From positions 62,001 through 126,000 of the forward strand of contig JABVXU010000076.1 of NCBI GenBank assembly GCA_013365365.1: a stretch of 64,000 nucleotides of DNA, read 5' to 3'. The notes below the pieces were generated by a model, which worked only from the letters and a program-made list of their open reading frames with translations, was not told the origin of the DNA and ran no database searches. Source of the stretch: Cruorifilaria tuberocauda. Its lineage: Eukaryota; Nematoda; Chromadorea; Rhabditida; Onchocercidae. The position numbers and the translations under genes are program-made. Position 1 is the first letter of the stretch. Each line of letters starts with the position of its first letter. This document shows, one piece after another, positions 45,973-61,400 of the stretch.

Positions 45973-48900
45973 CTACGTCAGATGGAAACTATAAATGAAA
46001 CGCAGTGCTACATCAAATCGTTTCTGAAATACTTCATAGGTACTGTATGCCGGAATTTTCAGATAATTATAACAGGTCATTGCCGATGGAAGTTCGTCGT
46101 CGCCATTTCCATAGGAACCCGATTTCTTCACAACTGTTAACGGGGGATTCAGCGAGCGAAAACCACCAACTGGAAGTTTTGGCGAACCCGTAACAAATTG
46201 TAAAAATTTTCTTTGCTGCAAAAATAAAGATAGATTAAAGATTAAAAATTAAAAAGTAAGAAAAAAACTCTGCTAAGATCACCTAGTCATACTGTTGAAA
46301 TAAAAACCGTCATGACACAATTTGTCAAACAGAATGGCCAGAGCTATTTTATCTAGTCGATAGTCCAGTTACTGGATTAAGATGAAACAAAAAATATCAT
46401 CCTCTCATCTTTTAAAAAAATAGATAATTGATCTCATATTACTAATAAATATATTCCGATACAACGCGAATTTCAAACTTCAATGCCCTAATAAATCACA
46501 TCCTCCACTTATTGTACATTAATTTGCATGAGAAAAATATACATATAAGAAAAATTGATTTTTTCCTAAAATACTACTTACTGCAGATACGTCACTAATT
46601 CATTAATTCATTTGCAACAGTACTTTAACCATAAATAGAGCAAAACCTGTTGATTATCATAAGAAGCAAGCATCTGTATGAGCCACCGTATCTGGTCGCT
46701 ATCATGTGTGTACCCGTGATCTGGTTTTATAGCTGACTGTAATGCTGATTCACTCCATGTACGTTTCCACGTCTCTTCCGAACAACCACAAAATAGCTCC
46801 TCCATCTACAGCGAACTAGCTGGTATTTACGGGCAAAAAAAAAAAAAAAAAAAACAGATTCATTCGAAATCGAACATTTATCTTTCTCAACGAATTTCTG
46901 CCACTTATTGACCGTTTCTCTATCATTTCAATTTTTAACAGATCCTTTGAAAATTTTACGTCATCTAACAGCCTAGAATTTCGATCACTTCAAATATCTT
47001 ATTTATATAATACGATATCAAGTACAGCATCCTAAGATGAAAGTGCTATTTAAAATTTTCATACTATAATATATTAAATATATATGGCAAACTACAAAGC
47101 AACCTCATCAGGAGTGAAAGACTTTAAATCATCTATCTTGATAATTGTTTCAAATCCTCGACGTACTGCCTCCATTTCACGCCGTACGCCTTCTACCAAT
47201 AACCAATGGGATACCAGCTGAAAAACGATGTTCCTCATTGTATCTTTCATTTTTTTCATGTGTAAAAAATATATATACCATCACTACAGCGTACATATCA
47301 CTAAGTCGAAAGAGTGGAACAGCAGAAGTATTTAATTTCACTACTGACTATTTCATTTAAAAGATGGCAGATGAAGAATGTCCTGTTCAATATCTCCAGA
47401 AAATTTTGTAAAGGCGCACAATCTCGTTTCCCTGGCAGAACCGTGGCAATGGATCAGCCCCATAAACAACAAAATTGCTTAATCTTAGAAAAAATAAGAG
47501 ATTGAATACTGTTATTCGGACTAGTTCACCACAATAAATTAATTCAATTCCAACAAATAGAAATGAAGCGGAAATTATGGAACCTTAACAAACTGGACTA
47601 CATTCGAACTGGTCACCAGGCGATTCTTTCCTCCTTTAAGAAGCTCAAAATTTTCATCACCTGGTAGAGTGAAATACTGCAACATTCAATATTATCAAAA
47701 CAAAAGACGAAAGTACTATATTTAATTTCTTCCAGTTTCCTGATTTCAAAAGTATCAAAATTACTTGCATAAGGATCTAATGATAGCTGCAATTTATCAA
47801 ACCCATCATTTTTGTTATTGAAAACTAGTGAACTGAAAAAAAAAATCATAAGATCGGTAAATCTGAGACACTGAGAATAATTATCAGAAATGCAAATTTT
47901 AAAAGTTTAACAAAGTTTAACAGTGGTATTTTATTAGACTGAAACGGATATTCATTTGCAAATTTACCTGCTCGAGTGACTCGAAATCATTTGGGTCTGT
48001 AAGAATTAACGCTCGTAAAGATTGATATAAACTTTTGTCGAAAACTTCCAAATCACTTAGGCTAAACATCTTGTCTTCTCCACAAAGCCATTTAAAAAAC
48101 ACTGGGTTAAGCGGTATATCCAACTGAAAATAAGTTCCATAAACAGATAACAGAATTATTAGTATTGAGAAAGGTCGAAATGATCAGCTTGATAATGATG
48201 AAATTTATGTTACCTGCTAATCCAATGTTGCCATTTCAAAAACATTCATGACATGAGAGTCTGTTAATAACAATAAAAAGTAAAATTAGCCATATCATTA
48301 ATAAAAAGCTATCCTTATCTACTAGGCAGTATACAATAAAATCATTTACCATGCGTGAATCAATTAAAGCTTGAGCTAACAAACGTCCAATAAATTCAAA
48401 TTTTTTAGAACGAGCATCACGTTGTTTAGCACTTTGAGAGGAAAGGACCGCGGGATAAAGACCAGCAGGTGCAGTGGTATAATTCGTCGTTGGTCCATCT
48501 AAAAAAACATACACAGTAGCTGAAAAGAATCATGAATAACCTTTTGTTTAATTAGCGTAACATTAACCATTTAAAAAAGAATATTTTAATATTTGTAAAA
48601 AAATTATCTTTTCCATCAGCTGCTGCAGACAAGGTACGACCATGCCAAAGACGCAGCGATGACTTTTGGATCTCACGCGATACAGTAGAATAGAATTCCA
48701 ATGTTGGACCAAAACCAGTACCTGCCTCTCCTTCAAAACCAACTTCAAGCATTGCTCTGAAAAAGGAAATATTTTTCTTCCTGTTACAAACAATATATTA
48801 CATAGCAGAATCATTTATCCGTAACTAACCGACTGCATCCAAGATGATGAAGCGTTTGTTCCGCCTGGCGAAGCAAATCATCCCGACGCACCGATACTTT

Positions 48901-51900
48901 ACGCCTCTCAAGACGTGGCGTCAAGCGTCCACTTTCACCATCAGCTTGACCGCCGTCTGTTTGGTTGACGAGATGCATTAGAGCTCTATCACGTCCAAAA
49001 GCTGTACAGTATAGGTAGTTGCGACGAGATGAGAATGTGAAGATAAAAGGCCTAAAAACGACAAATTTTACAAAACATAAAAAATCATGAACCACCCTTT
49101 AAAAAATTTACATAGCTTCCATACTATTTCACTCGTAAATAGAAAATAATTGTTCGCTAAAAAATAATTATTTATAATCGGCAAAACCCAATCTTAAACT
49201 GAATAAAATAAATGATAGCTTACACTGCTTTGATTAGATCACCAGTCCACTTCGGTATTTGTTGAGTTGCGACGGATAGGAAATCTGATAACTGACGTCC
49301 CATTTTCGCATTAAGCTTCGATGAATGAAAAGCTCTAAAATCAAAACATTTCATTATCTCCAAGAAAAAGGAGAAAAGCTCAGCCTCTAATGTTACGCCG
49401 GAATTTTCCCTCTCCAAATCGAGCATGTGATACACTTCCTCCAACTCCCCTCTTATAGTATGTGTTCCATTTGACACCTTCATATAACAAAACACTACGT
49501 GTTCGGCAGAAGCGGTGCATGAGTGGTAGGTGGTATATCCTCATCTTCAAATAGTTTCCACCAAAAACGATTGAGTGCATAAAGGCATCGAAGAAGAACA
49601 AGAGAAGGCACACAGGGGTCATCTACATCGACTGGTAACACATTCGTCAAGTACGAATCCAGAGGACATTTGCTAGCCGGAACTTCTCCATCTAAATGTC
49701 ATAATAACATATCGATAAATTTACAGTCTAGATTTTTAAATTTTGAACTGAAGAAAATAAAAATGAATCTCTGGTGTTTGATATTCCTTTACCAAATCTA
49801 ATTTTTCTGCTAGAACGGAAATGATGAAAATCAAGTCCGTAAAGATATCGAAGAGGAAACAGATGCTACTAAGAAATTTAAGTTACACAAAAAAAAGATC
49901 AATTGAGAGATTATAACCAAGCACATGTGCATCGAAATGTAATTATTAAACTTGAATGAAATTGAAATTTGCACAGTGAAAGATCGAGTTATCCTTTCAA
50001 CTGTTATTTAGTTAATTTAATCATATAATTAAATGAAAGTACAGCTCTAACCGATCCATAATTTTTCATCGACCTTTGGCCGTTTTTCCCGTTTTTCAGA
50101 TCTCCCAGATGATGATTTGATTGTGGATGCTGCTGTTGCTAGTTCTTCAGATGCTTCAGATGGTAGAGGTGCAGCAGCCCGGTAGTAGAGGGTATGCGTA
50201 TTCACCCATATACCTGTTGCGACAGTGAAGTGATCTGCGTTATCGCCCAGATTTACTTGTCCAAATTGTCTTAGTGCCTATGAGAAAGGAAGCATAATTA
50301 TTGACAGTTCTACCTAAGTATGTTGGAAATACTAGAAAAACTTGCAGAAATCTTGACCAACGTGGAAATGTGTGGGACATACCTGCAGGATGGACATATG
50401 TCCTGGAACTTTTTCATCATTTATTAAAATTTCTATACGACTGGGCTGAGAATTTCCACCTGATAGCGAACCTTCCTATAATTCGACTCCAAATTAAACT
50501 TACTGAACGTTTTTAAAATAAGCTAAGATAATACGTCTTCTGATGATTAACTTACAGAGGGCATTTCATCATCATCGCTGCCATCTTCATCACCAGATGA
50601 ATCTTCCGCACGCACGTAACCGATCCCGCGATCCAACAAATATCTTTCAATTGCCGAAATTGAAGTGAACGGATCTACCTGTACAAAAAAATACTATCTT
50701 CACTCTCACGAATACAATTATCGAGCATTTCAATGAACTGTTCCAACAACAGTATGCCATTAATTGCCCATAATTATTAATTTCAGATTGTAATATTGCT
50801 TTGTTAACTACTCCTGTCATTCTAATGAAAATACCTTTATGGAACCATGTCCATGCCTCCATTCTTTCAAATCCTTGCAAGTTGGATGTCGCTTCAAATT
50901 ACACTGAAAGAAATATACATATATATATATCTTTTCTTTCCAAATAATTTTCATAAACTCAAAAAATTTTTTTTAATTGGAAAATATACAGCAGATGTTA
51001 GCCTGGTAAAAAAACATACACGAATTTGATGGGTTTGGAAAAAGCGTAACGCTTGTGAACCGCGTAAAGCTCCTCCCGAACTACCTGTTACGATTCCACC
51101 CATATCAGTAACTTTCACCTGAAAGAAATGTATTCCACTAATTGACTGCATTAATCTCACAAATCACTATTTAAGGAATCTATTATAGTGAAGAAGAAAA
51201 ATGTTACCCGAAAATTGTGACTTCGTCGTTTTATCTACATTCCACATTCACGTGCTAACGGATCCGATCCACTAACAAGTAAGATTTTAACACTCTAACG
51301 ACTTTCCCGGATATCAAAAACTACTTCAAGCGTAATTCAAATCATAAAGAAAGAAGATACCTGGAACTGTTCATGCTGAGCTACCGATGCGAGCAACTTT
51401 GTTACAAGAGTTTCGAAAGCTGCCCAACATTCCGATTCATCCGCTGGTCTTAGATTATCCGGCTAAAAGAATTTCGAAAATATCTATTTTCTTCTTTTGA
51501 AGAACATCGACAAAAGCTTTATAATGTTTTAATGCATTAACAAACACATTTTCTCTGGAGTGCTCTATAATTATCATAATAGATGCATCACAAATATTAT
51601 ACTCCTAAATATGCGGTAGACAAACTAACTGATATTTGAGTAATTTACATCGATGTTCGTATAAAATCACATTTTCTATGGTATGTCTTTTACTGAAAAT
51701 TTGACTGAATGAAAGTGATCAGTACTCAGTTTCACTCAGTGAAAAGTCATATCTCATGCTCTAGAACAGAATACTACGACATACGTAAAACGCCTACAAA
51801 TAGCATTCTTTATTGAACAGATATTTGTAATATACAACTTACTGTGAGGGACATAAAAACTGCGACGAAACGTTTGAGACGGAGTTTACGCGGTGACTGA

Positions 51901-54900
51901 TATGATGGTGAAGAACAAGTAATATACTTACAGAGAGAAGTAAGTACGCCGCTATGATTCAATTCAAAGGCACTTACATCGTTTTCCAGTAAAATTGTCT
52001 GCAAATAATGAAATCTGTAAATTACACATTAAATAACTAATCTCCAGAAGAAATCTATCTTCTTTTTCAATCTTCTTCAACCTTATTTCTCCATATTTTT
52101 TAATAAATTAAAACAGTAATTCTTTCTTACTTACCTTAAATCCAGTAAGTGCAGTGCTTCCAACATCTTTTTCGCTAGCAAGAGATGAAGCTATTGCTGT
52201 CAAACGACTTAAAAGTGACGGAGTTGAACCATCGATACCGGTGGATGGTGTTGAAAAATATACTTGTATCAAATATTCAGCTGAAATGAGAACAATATTG
52301 AATATTCCAGTATCTCGTTATCAGTAAACTTTCTATCTTGGATGTGACATTAAATTATTACAAAAAATATCACAAAAGAACAACTACAAAAATAAACCAA
52401 GGTTATAGATATAAAAAATTGAGATAAACGTAAGCTTCTTGTTCGAAAAGGTCATAAAGTTTTAAAGTTCAACAAGGTACTTCTAATAAACCAAGAGATA
52501 CATCTGATACTATCTGCCAAAACGACGAACCTTCTTTACGTATCCACTGTCGGATTACTTCACGTTGTTGATGATTTAGAGCAGATCCGCCGGTAGATGA
52601 TAATGGCACCGTAAATGAATTATGACTAGTAGATGATGATTGCATCAAAACAGCCGAACATGAACTTCCTACAGCAGCTGATGGCGCAAATGTTGAAATA
52701 CGTCCACGAGATGTATGAGATGGTACGCTTGCCGAACAACCAGATCCTAAAGTGCCAATTAAACCGGTAGACAAAAGTCACAAAACTATTCCGTAGAAAT
52801 ATCAAGATGAATTGCCAAAAATGTTGATTAAATCAACAAATGAATACACGCAATTCACACCGAGCCAAAGCATCAGAGCAACTATCCGATTACAGCGGAT
52901 AATAATAACAAATACCTGAAGGGTAATGATGTACCGATGCTGTCTGAGATTGACCGATAGCAGTGAAAAATGATGAGAGCGTGTTACTTGGTGATGTGCT
53001 ATCATGTGGCGAATGTCCGGTTGATGATGTGCCCGGCATGCGAAATGATGGTAAGCGTAGCGTATGAAGAAAATTCGAAGGTGTTGTTTTACGACGTGAT
53101 TCTTTGCGGGATATAGGGCTGCAACTAGGACAAAGTTATCATATTCATGCATATAATCTTATTATGAAGTTCTATCAGTGATGTCCAACTGCTACTCTAC
53201 AATAAAAATGTAAAGCAGCAAGTTTCCGTTGATATTTGTTTACTTAAAAAACAGATTGAAAAAGATGATATAACGACTTGTAAGTTGGGTTTGGCATCGT
53301 GAATGTCATCCGGAAGCTGACAAATCAATAAGGATTAGAGTAATGAACGGAAATCTAACTACTGGGTTTAAGTTCAAAAAATAGAGAAGTACTGACTTCG
53401 GCTTGTTTATAGCGCTAAAATTGCTAATAAAACTGGAGCTGGCAATAATTCTATTATTAGCTATCATAAATTCGTTCAAATACGAATAAGGTGTGAGCGG
53501 TCAGTGAAATGTATTTGTTGCAATGGATTATGATGGTCAGTGTTACGGGTGAAATGCATACCAGAACAGCTGTTATAAACGAAACTGTTCCAAAGGAAGA
53601 ATCAACTCGAACTGTGTCAATTTGTAGTTGATTTAAATTTCCTTATAATATTTCTGGCAGATATATCAGTGCAAATTAAACACTCTCTGTACTGTCAAAT
53701 TTCTAACAGTTGCAAAATCAGAAACAGAGAGGATTCAAACCTCTCCGGTGATGTCTTACGACGATGGCGACCACCATTCGGTGAAACGATAACACGAGTA
53801 GTATTACTTGAGCTTGGACCAGCTTCTGCAGTTGATACTGCCAACTGTGTAATATTACGAGTTCTTGTACTTGTATTTTGTTTAGCTGAAACCATCCAGA
53901 TCTTGAATTTGTCTGGTGAATTGCAGCACCATCATCCTTTCAAAATTTGACCCTGATGCTTTGCTCTGCGTGGTGATCGGTATTGATGACATATTTGTAA
54001 CTCACCGCACACTTATTCAGTGTTTCTATCCAGATTTTAATCAGTTACAGAAAGTGCAAAATAACAACTACATTAGATGTAAGTAAACATGACATGAGCT
54101 ATTTGCATTTTACGGTATAAAAAAATTATTAAAAAAAATTTACCAGTTGACAATGCTCCTTCCATCAATTCCGATGCCCTTGTTTTCGGACCACTTCGCG
54201 TTCGCATTCCTGTAGTTGTAGCTGCATTGTCTTGATCAGCTGGTGTAGCTGTTTGTGCCGATGAAGCTGACACTGGTGATTCAAGTTTCATTTTAGAGAG
54301 TTTCTCAATTTCGTGCGCAACACCTTCAAATCTCAACTAGTCATGGAAATGCATAGTTTAAATGAGAAGTCATTTTATTACCTGACAAAATGGAAAACAA
54401 TTTCTCCGAAACTTTTCTTCCCAGTAGAAAAAGTTAAGGTCAAAACTATTATAAAGAAAATTACTACTACAAAATTGACAAATCGGAAGCCTAATTCAAA
54501 CAGGAGGAAAACTGCCGCATAACATGCAATCATAACATACAAAAAATATTCAGATCAGAAAATCAGAAAAACGGAAGTTAAATCAACCTTCGCGCTTAAA
54601 TAACGGCTCATACATATCCGGAAATTTATCCAGAAGTAGATGAGATAACTGCAGTGCTGATGCCACAACACAAAGATCTTTATTTCGTGCACTAGCCAAA
54701 GCACTAGCGATATGTCCAGCAAGAGGGAGATTAGCCAGAATATCTTTCAGCACTCTTACATCTGAGGGATAGATCATTCTTAAAGTTACGCGCAAGCTTT
54801 CATAACGAAGTGCTGGACCACTCTGGAAAGGAACAAGAATCCAAAATGCAAAAATTACTTAACCGATCAAAATTTTCAACCAATGAAACAAAGTTGCAGG

Positions 54901-57900
54901 AAAAAGATAACTTACTGAACTGCCATCAATTTCCACTAATATCGGAAGAAGTAATTGCACAACTTGTTCCAGAAGCACTGGTTCTGTTTTCATCAATTCC
55001 AATCGACGATCCTCTTCTGGAGATGCTGTTTTACTTTCTGTAAAAACATTTCATTTTACTGTTAAATATGTTCATTAGCTACATGTTCAATCGTCCGAAT
55101 ACTTTTTCTACATTCGACAAAATCACCAGGATTATCTGTACAATATTCCATATAGTCAAAATACTGGAAATTGATGATTCACAAACATTTAACATTGAAA
55201 CTGCAAAAGAAAAAAATCAGCTTGACCAGATGACATCCCAGTTAAAGTAATAACGTCATCAAGACTCAGCAAAGAGCTAATATGACAAACTTCATTTTTC
55301 ATTATTTTTGCACAAAGTACTAAATCCCAATTGCGAGAAAGAAGCCAAATTTTCTTAAATAACAAAGTTCCAGTAAAACTAACTGAAAACGGATGCCCGT
55401 CGCTGCAGAGCTCTTTCTTTACCTGTCGAATGATTTCGTTGTACCATTCGTTGTAAATCAATTTTATAAACATTTCCGTTGACTTGAAGATTTACTTCCG
55501 TTTCATTTGTTGCATATGCCATCTACAAAACATATAATTTTGATAACATTATGAAATTTTATTCAAGTCTTAGTTTTAACTAAAAAATAGCATTTACAGA
55601 ACCTAAATAAGGTTAAAAATGTTCACCTAAATAAATTAAATTCACCTAAATAAATTAAAGTCTCAATTAAATTCAAATGTGATTTCTCCATTATTTAAAT
55701 AAGAAACAAAACCGTGCATGTTGCATTCATGAAAGGTTAAAAATGATTCCACCATAGCAGCTAAACACATAAACATTTTTATACAATCAAACTTTTATTA
55801 TGTACTTTTAATGAGAAATTCCATCAAAAGAGCAGTATTAAGAATACCTCAATAAGTCGCGAATCGAAATGAGTAAATGGTAACCACTGATTAGAGTCAT
55901 CTCTCCAGTACCATAATGTCGGTTGGAAATCGCAATAAGTACCATGCGAACGTAGCATTACATTATCTATTTCAAAGATTCCATCAACCGGTAAACGTGG
56001 CATCAATTCTCTGCAAAAAAACACATGACTACATCTGCATACCGCATTTATTTGCGCGAAAATTAAACAGAACCATTTTTCCCTTTACAACTGATTCCAC
56101 TATTGTATCGTAACTGATATCAAATTATTAATTTTTATTCAGACATTCAGAAAAAGCATTTGGCACTAAAAAGATTTTTAATTTCTTAAGAAAAGGGAAC
56201 AGTAAAGCAAATAAAGAAACTGACCCAGCTAAATAAACCAATTCTTGCAGATGCTGTGGTGGGCGATCAACAATTTCAAAAGTTGTGTGATCACTCTCCT
56301 TTGATCCAACAATCAAAAATTTGATAGTTCTAGCAAAATCTGTAAAAAAGTGAATAATGAACCAACAAATATAATGATAAACACTTGATATTCATTCAAG
56401 TTTTCCACATGGTAATTAGTTGATTAGTTTGTCATTTAACCAATTGGCTTATTATAAAATCGATATCGGTCAATCATTAGTACCTATATGAATTTACACA
56501 AATGCTCTTATTGCATACAAGAAAAAAACAATATGACTAACCCATATAAACCAATGCAACTGCCAAATCGCTACATCTGGAAGCCATTGAACGCAACATC
56601 CGTATTAATGACTGGAATGTATTTGGGCCTACGGCACAAGGTTGAACCAATAGTAACTGTTGCACATTTTTCAATAATGCATGATTTTGGCCGGCTATTT
56701 CCCGCAACTTATCAGCATGATTACGCATGTTGTCCACAAGACGACAAAATAACACACAAACTGATTCTAGACATCGCTTATCCTGAAAAATCATTGCGGA
56801 TTATACCAACCTTATGAAATTCTGGATTACAATCAAATGTGAAATTCCTTCCTGAATTTCATTTCCAAACGAAAGTTCTCATTCCTTTGTATATCTTTAT
56901 TTTTTTATCATAAATTTCCAAAAAAAAAAAGAAACTATCATCCTCACTTCAATTAGAAGTCGCTGTGTAAGATCAGCTAATGATTCACGCACTTGGGAAA
57001 AATCATTAGCCGATACATATGTCGCACAATTAGCAGCTATTTGAAATGCTAAGCGCTGTGATGGAACGGAGAAGAAATCAATATGTGATATTGTCGCTGC
57101 GATGCCACCCTAAATAAAAAAACTATATGGTTCTTGGTGACTTAGATTCTGTAACACCTTTTTTGTGATAGTCAACTAAAACATTGTTTTTTAATGTAAA
57201 CGACTGTCTGCCCTTTATTACTCTATCCATTATCTCGAGTATACAAAGATATTTTAATTTGATAAGTGTCTAAATTTCTATTGCATAATATATAGCTGAA
57301 AATACTGAAAGTAATATGAAAAAGTTTACAACAACTGTCATACAATAATATCAGATACCACAACAACTACAGAAAACTTACAGCCGACATTATATTTTTT
57401 CCATTTCTTTTTGACATCACTTCCAACGCCATTAATGATTGTTCCGCTACGTCAATGCATTCGATACGTTTTAACTGCAGGAAATATATTTAAAAGTTTA
57501 TCCAAATTTCTCCGAAATCAATCTTGACTTTGTCAGGGCACAAGAGGGAAGTTATAATTGGGACGAGTTGCGGAAAGAGAGATATTTAATGTTATGTGCT
57601 ATTTTACTAACAACTTTTTCTTGAAATTAATATTCACAGTTCCTACGTCAATGTTAAAGAGAAACATCAAAAAAATAAGAAGTCCATACTTACAGTTGTA
57701 AAAAAAGACGAGAAAGAAAATTCTGTTCTTTGTTGTGAAAATTTTAGTATGAGGATCAGAAAAAACTTCTCTGGTCTACCTTATCTGCTTAATAGCAAGT
57801 TAAGCATATTGCCAACGTTATCGGCAAGCTTAAACATGTCATGATATGCAAGTTCTATGCAAGTTATAATATAAAACAATGATCAGCGTAAAATCTGTCA

Positions 57901-58169
57901 GTGGATTAGCACTACTCCAATATGTTTGTGGTAACTTTTATTCTACTACTAGGTAAATGAGTATTTAACCATTCGCCGTTCAATAAATGAAACGTTTTTG
58001 ACAAAATAAATTCTGAAAATAAAAACCTTTTCGAGAAGATGTGGTACTGTATCGATAACAACTGGTAATGCACGCGGTAAAGCTTCTAGCATGTTCGATA
58101 TACATCTTGCAGCCGTAAGCATCTAAAATAAAATATTTGAAATCATGATAATGAAATTATCAGATAATG

Positions 58170-58215
<46 letters not shown>

Positions 58216-58489
58216 ATCGAAATCTCTGAATGCGACTGGGTATTCAATACAACCCGCCTGCCATTTACAGTAAAATATTTTGATGTGCTGAAACTTCATC
58301 TTACCAATACGAAATTATGCTCCTTCTGAAGTAATACAATGAGGGCATGAACGATATCTTTGATGGGTAAATTTGGAAGGCTTTCTTCGTTGCCCAGAAG
58401 TAGCATGTCGGCTAATTCCGTAGCTGCGTCAAGTTGACTAAGTTCACTTGTAGAACGCAGACGTTCCATTATCGACACAACTCGCGCAT
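45973..58489 (-). CDS. TRIP12: TRIP12-type HECT E3 ubiquitin ligase (5' end incomplete)
   Basis: 31 exons, 5' to 3': 58489-58305, 58122-58027, 57474-57382, 57109-56948, 56782-56542, 56339-56225, 56010-55848, 55522-55384, 55037-54916, 54822-54588, 54323-54144, 53885-53741, 53118-52916, 52746-52531, 52280-52135, 51998-51843, 51462-51361, 51118-51020, 50903-50835, 50678-50556, 50277-50052, 49691-49499, 49334-49224, 49051-48830, 48756-48638, 48498-48350, 48123-47968, 47676-47584, 47217-47104, 46805-46647, 46215-45973; about 1,590 residues. Armadillo repeats ([40 protein letters not shown]) come first, then a WWE domain (LWYWRDD..W.PF), a low-complexity linker and the TRIP12 middle region ([13 protein letters not shown]). 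The HECT domain has [27 protein letters not shown] and [20 protein letters not shown]; the catalytic Cys is in SAMTCYNYL. It ubiquitinates nuclear targets. The donors at 48638 and 52531 were chosen by frame and family fit. Confidence 0.93.
46835..46854. repeat. 20-base poly(A) run in a TRIP12 intron
   Basis: Twenty consecutive A on the plus strand, so a poly(T) run about 30 bases before an acceptor on the coding (minus) strand. Confidence 0.95.
55622..55660. repeat. Two tandem copies of a 19-base unit
   Basis: TTCACCTAAATAAATTAAA occurs twice back to back inside a TRIP12 intron. Confidence 0.9.
58170..58216. repeat. Compound (TA)n(GA)n microsatellite in a TRIP12 intron
   Basis: About ten AT units run straight into about thirteen AG units between exons 58489-58305 and 58122-58027. 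Confidence 0.95.
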
Positions 58490-61400
58490 CTGAAACATTT
58501 AGTTAATCAACTGGCAATAACTAAATCAATAATAAGAGTCAGATGATTTCATGAAAATGAGTTTTTGATAAGGAATAACTAAATGCATTTTTCTTGGAGG
58601 AAAGGGATGAAACCAATCGTTTGTTTCTAGATCATTTTAACATGTGGTTCGAATTCGTACATATTTCTCAGACTAGGAAATTTTCATTCATAGCACATAA
58701 CACATTTCACACTTACGATCAAGAGTTACCCTTCATAAAAGAATGCACATATCACTATCAGCACCGATTAAACAAGCATTTGCTTTGCTTTCAACTTATG
58801 AAGAACGTTTCATAAGTAGTGTGTTTAAAAATTTTCGAGTAGCTGCATATATATTAGTAAATTTTGCAGCATACAACTATATCAATCTAAATAAATAAAT
58901 CACAAAATGAAAAATCAAGTCGGCTGCCGCCCACTTTAACATTCCCGAATTACTACCTATCCTCAGAACAATTTATGACTTTTAACCTTTCGAATCTTTA
59001 CGTAAAGCACGTAAAAGACACTCACCTGCCACTTTTACTGCATTTACCGATTAGAGGGTCAAACATAAAAATTTAACATATAATGATAATAACCTTGTGT
59101 ATTTCTTAAAGCTATATTATTGCGCACATTCACATACACACGTATATATGTTATAGTGTTACACTCAGTAAGATTTAATGCACAAATAGAAATGGGTTCC
59201 CTAAAAAAATGCTTACTTCCTTAAATGAATGATAATGATTGATAGCGATAGGTAATTCTAGTGTCCGCAATAGTTAATGAACTTTAGCAACTGTGTTCCA
59301 AGTTTGTTCCAAAAGAATAAACAGAAGAAAAATTTCTCCCTTCCCCCTTTTTCCAGCTCGTTGCGTTTCTCTTACAAATCCTTTAATACTTGGTAAATCT
59401 AGCAATCAATGTATTAACAGCATAAATAGGTTATATCCCATTACTTTTTTTCTTTTTGTCTTCTTTTTTGCCCTTCGTTCCTTCTTTCATGCTCCTCCTC
59501 TCTAATTTCAAAGAACTCTTTTGAGCTCTCAGATCTTAGGTAGGAATCCAACCGGTGAGAAATCAGAAATTCCAGCCTGAAACATTTGGCTCAGAAAACA
59601 AATTTTCCACACTTCTCAGCAAGCATAATAGTGAAATCTTCGCCGAAATTTAACACTCGCTTCATTAATTTCTGAAGCATCCAAAGAATTTAAATGATAA
59701 ACTGTGAATAAATTATTATCGCACAAAACATTATGCATTTCTTTAAAAAAAAAACTAATAAGTAGTATGCTAAACTTTCAATATCTTCGAAAGATAAAAA
59801 TAAGTAAGAATGAAACATTTTATACGATGAACTATCTCCTATAACATCTTACTTTATCATCTATATAAATACTATCCTTATCAAACGCTACCTTCCTATC
59901 TAATAGAAAAAGAAAAATGACAATTTCTTTATCTTGCTTTCGTCCTCCCCTCCCATTTCATCGTTACGGTAATGATATGTTTATATCAATCAGATAACAA
60001 TAACTGAAACAGGTGATATAGTCGAATAAATCGATATGAATCAAAGCGTTTTGTTACACCACAACCACGATGCATTTCACAGGCTTCTATCACTCCGTCC
60101 TCTTTTTATCCAAATTGGCCATCTACCCTTCTCGAGATAGCACTTACCTCCTCTCCTACAGAAATGGATCAACTTTCCCCATCAGAGAGAAAATTACTCC
60201 CAAAGAAATCAACCTTGCCGAAAATTTTCATAAATAAAATAAAATGGTCAGAACATTTTGCGCGACAAATTTCAACGTCAAAACCAGTTATGTATATATG
60301 GAGGATTAACACATAACGTACACATCATCGTAAGCGTACGTTAAACGTCATATATAATTATCATACAAAGAATCACACACATTTATCAATACACTCAATA
60401 TTCTATAACAATTATTACGTATATGTATTACTGCTTAAAAATCAACTAATTATAAGTAAAACATTTCGTGTTCTTGCAAAGAGAAGATTTTATGCAAGTT
60501 AACTGCTATTTTGGTTATCTAAATTTTTGAACTGTTTCCATTTAAAATCAATGCTAAACATTGCATATCTAAAATCTCTCTCAGAAAAACGCAATATATC
60601 ATTATTAAAAAAAAGCAAAAGAAAATGAAGTAGTAAAACAACGCGAAAAAAATGTAAAAGAAATGGAAAGTAAAACACTACAACAATTTATCATTTAATT
60701 AACTAGTACATGATAAAACAGCTGACAATCACCCTCCCAAAACGTTTAACCTTTCCTACTGTATTCTTCTCTATTCCTTTTATTCCTCTTGAAGCTAAGT
60801 GTAATAGATACACATCTTGTCAGAATTACGATAAATCGCTGATTACTCAAATTCCAACTTATAATCTGTTTTTTGAGGCATATTAGGGTAAAAAGAGGAA
60901 AAAACTAGAATAATTAAACGTGTTGTATCTTAATAAATATTTTAAATGAAATAACATACGTTCAAGATGCATAAAGCGTAATAGTTGATATAACTGATAT
61001 ATACTACATATAGTTTAATGACCCATTGAAGTTTCCTTTTTGAGATCTTTGGCAATCTCATCCGATATTTCATTACAAAGAAGGATTCAGCATGACAAAT
61101 TCTCGAACAATGGTGGTTCTCAGTTTGCACTTCTGATTAACACTACTACAAAAGGATGATTGAACTAAAGCAAGTTCCAACCAATACAGAATTCCTTGGA
61201 CATCAAAGAACGGTTGCGGTAAAGTGGGCTGGCAGTAAATATATGGCCTGGCACCGAGTAGTACGACAATTTTCAAGAAGGTGTATATATAAGCCAAAAG
61301 CATATCGACCAAATCTCCATAGTGCCTGGGAAGGGGAAAGTTAGTCTGCTAATCCTCCACTAAGCTTTTATTCCAGAATCAATTCTAGCTCCATCTACTC

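Noticed and set aside
47677..47833. Open minus-strand frame giving [18 protein letters not shown] and a further LEEIK stretch as a TRIP12 exon
   Set aside because: No phase-consistent way to include it without losing the conserved [17 protein letters not shown] stretch. Skipping it joins FESLEQ directly to YFTLPG in phase and aligns without a gap to the TRIP12 family.
49335..49498. Open frame running from the intron into exon 49334-49224
   Set aside because: Retaining it puts a TAG right after the upstream conserved exon; splicing from the GTAGTG donor gives [15 protein letters not shown], which fits TRIP12 exactly.
52469..52530. Longer end of the TRIP12 exon ([17 protein letters not shown])
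   Set aside because: The GTTCGT donor at 52530 keeps phase and gives [15 protein letters not shown], matching the family length; the longer form adds unmatched residues.
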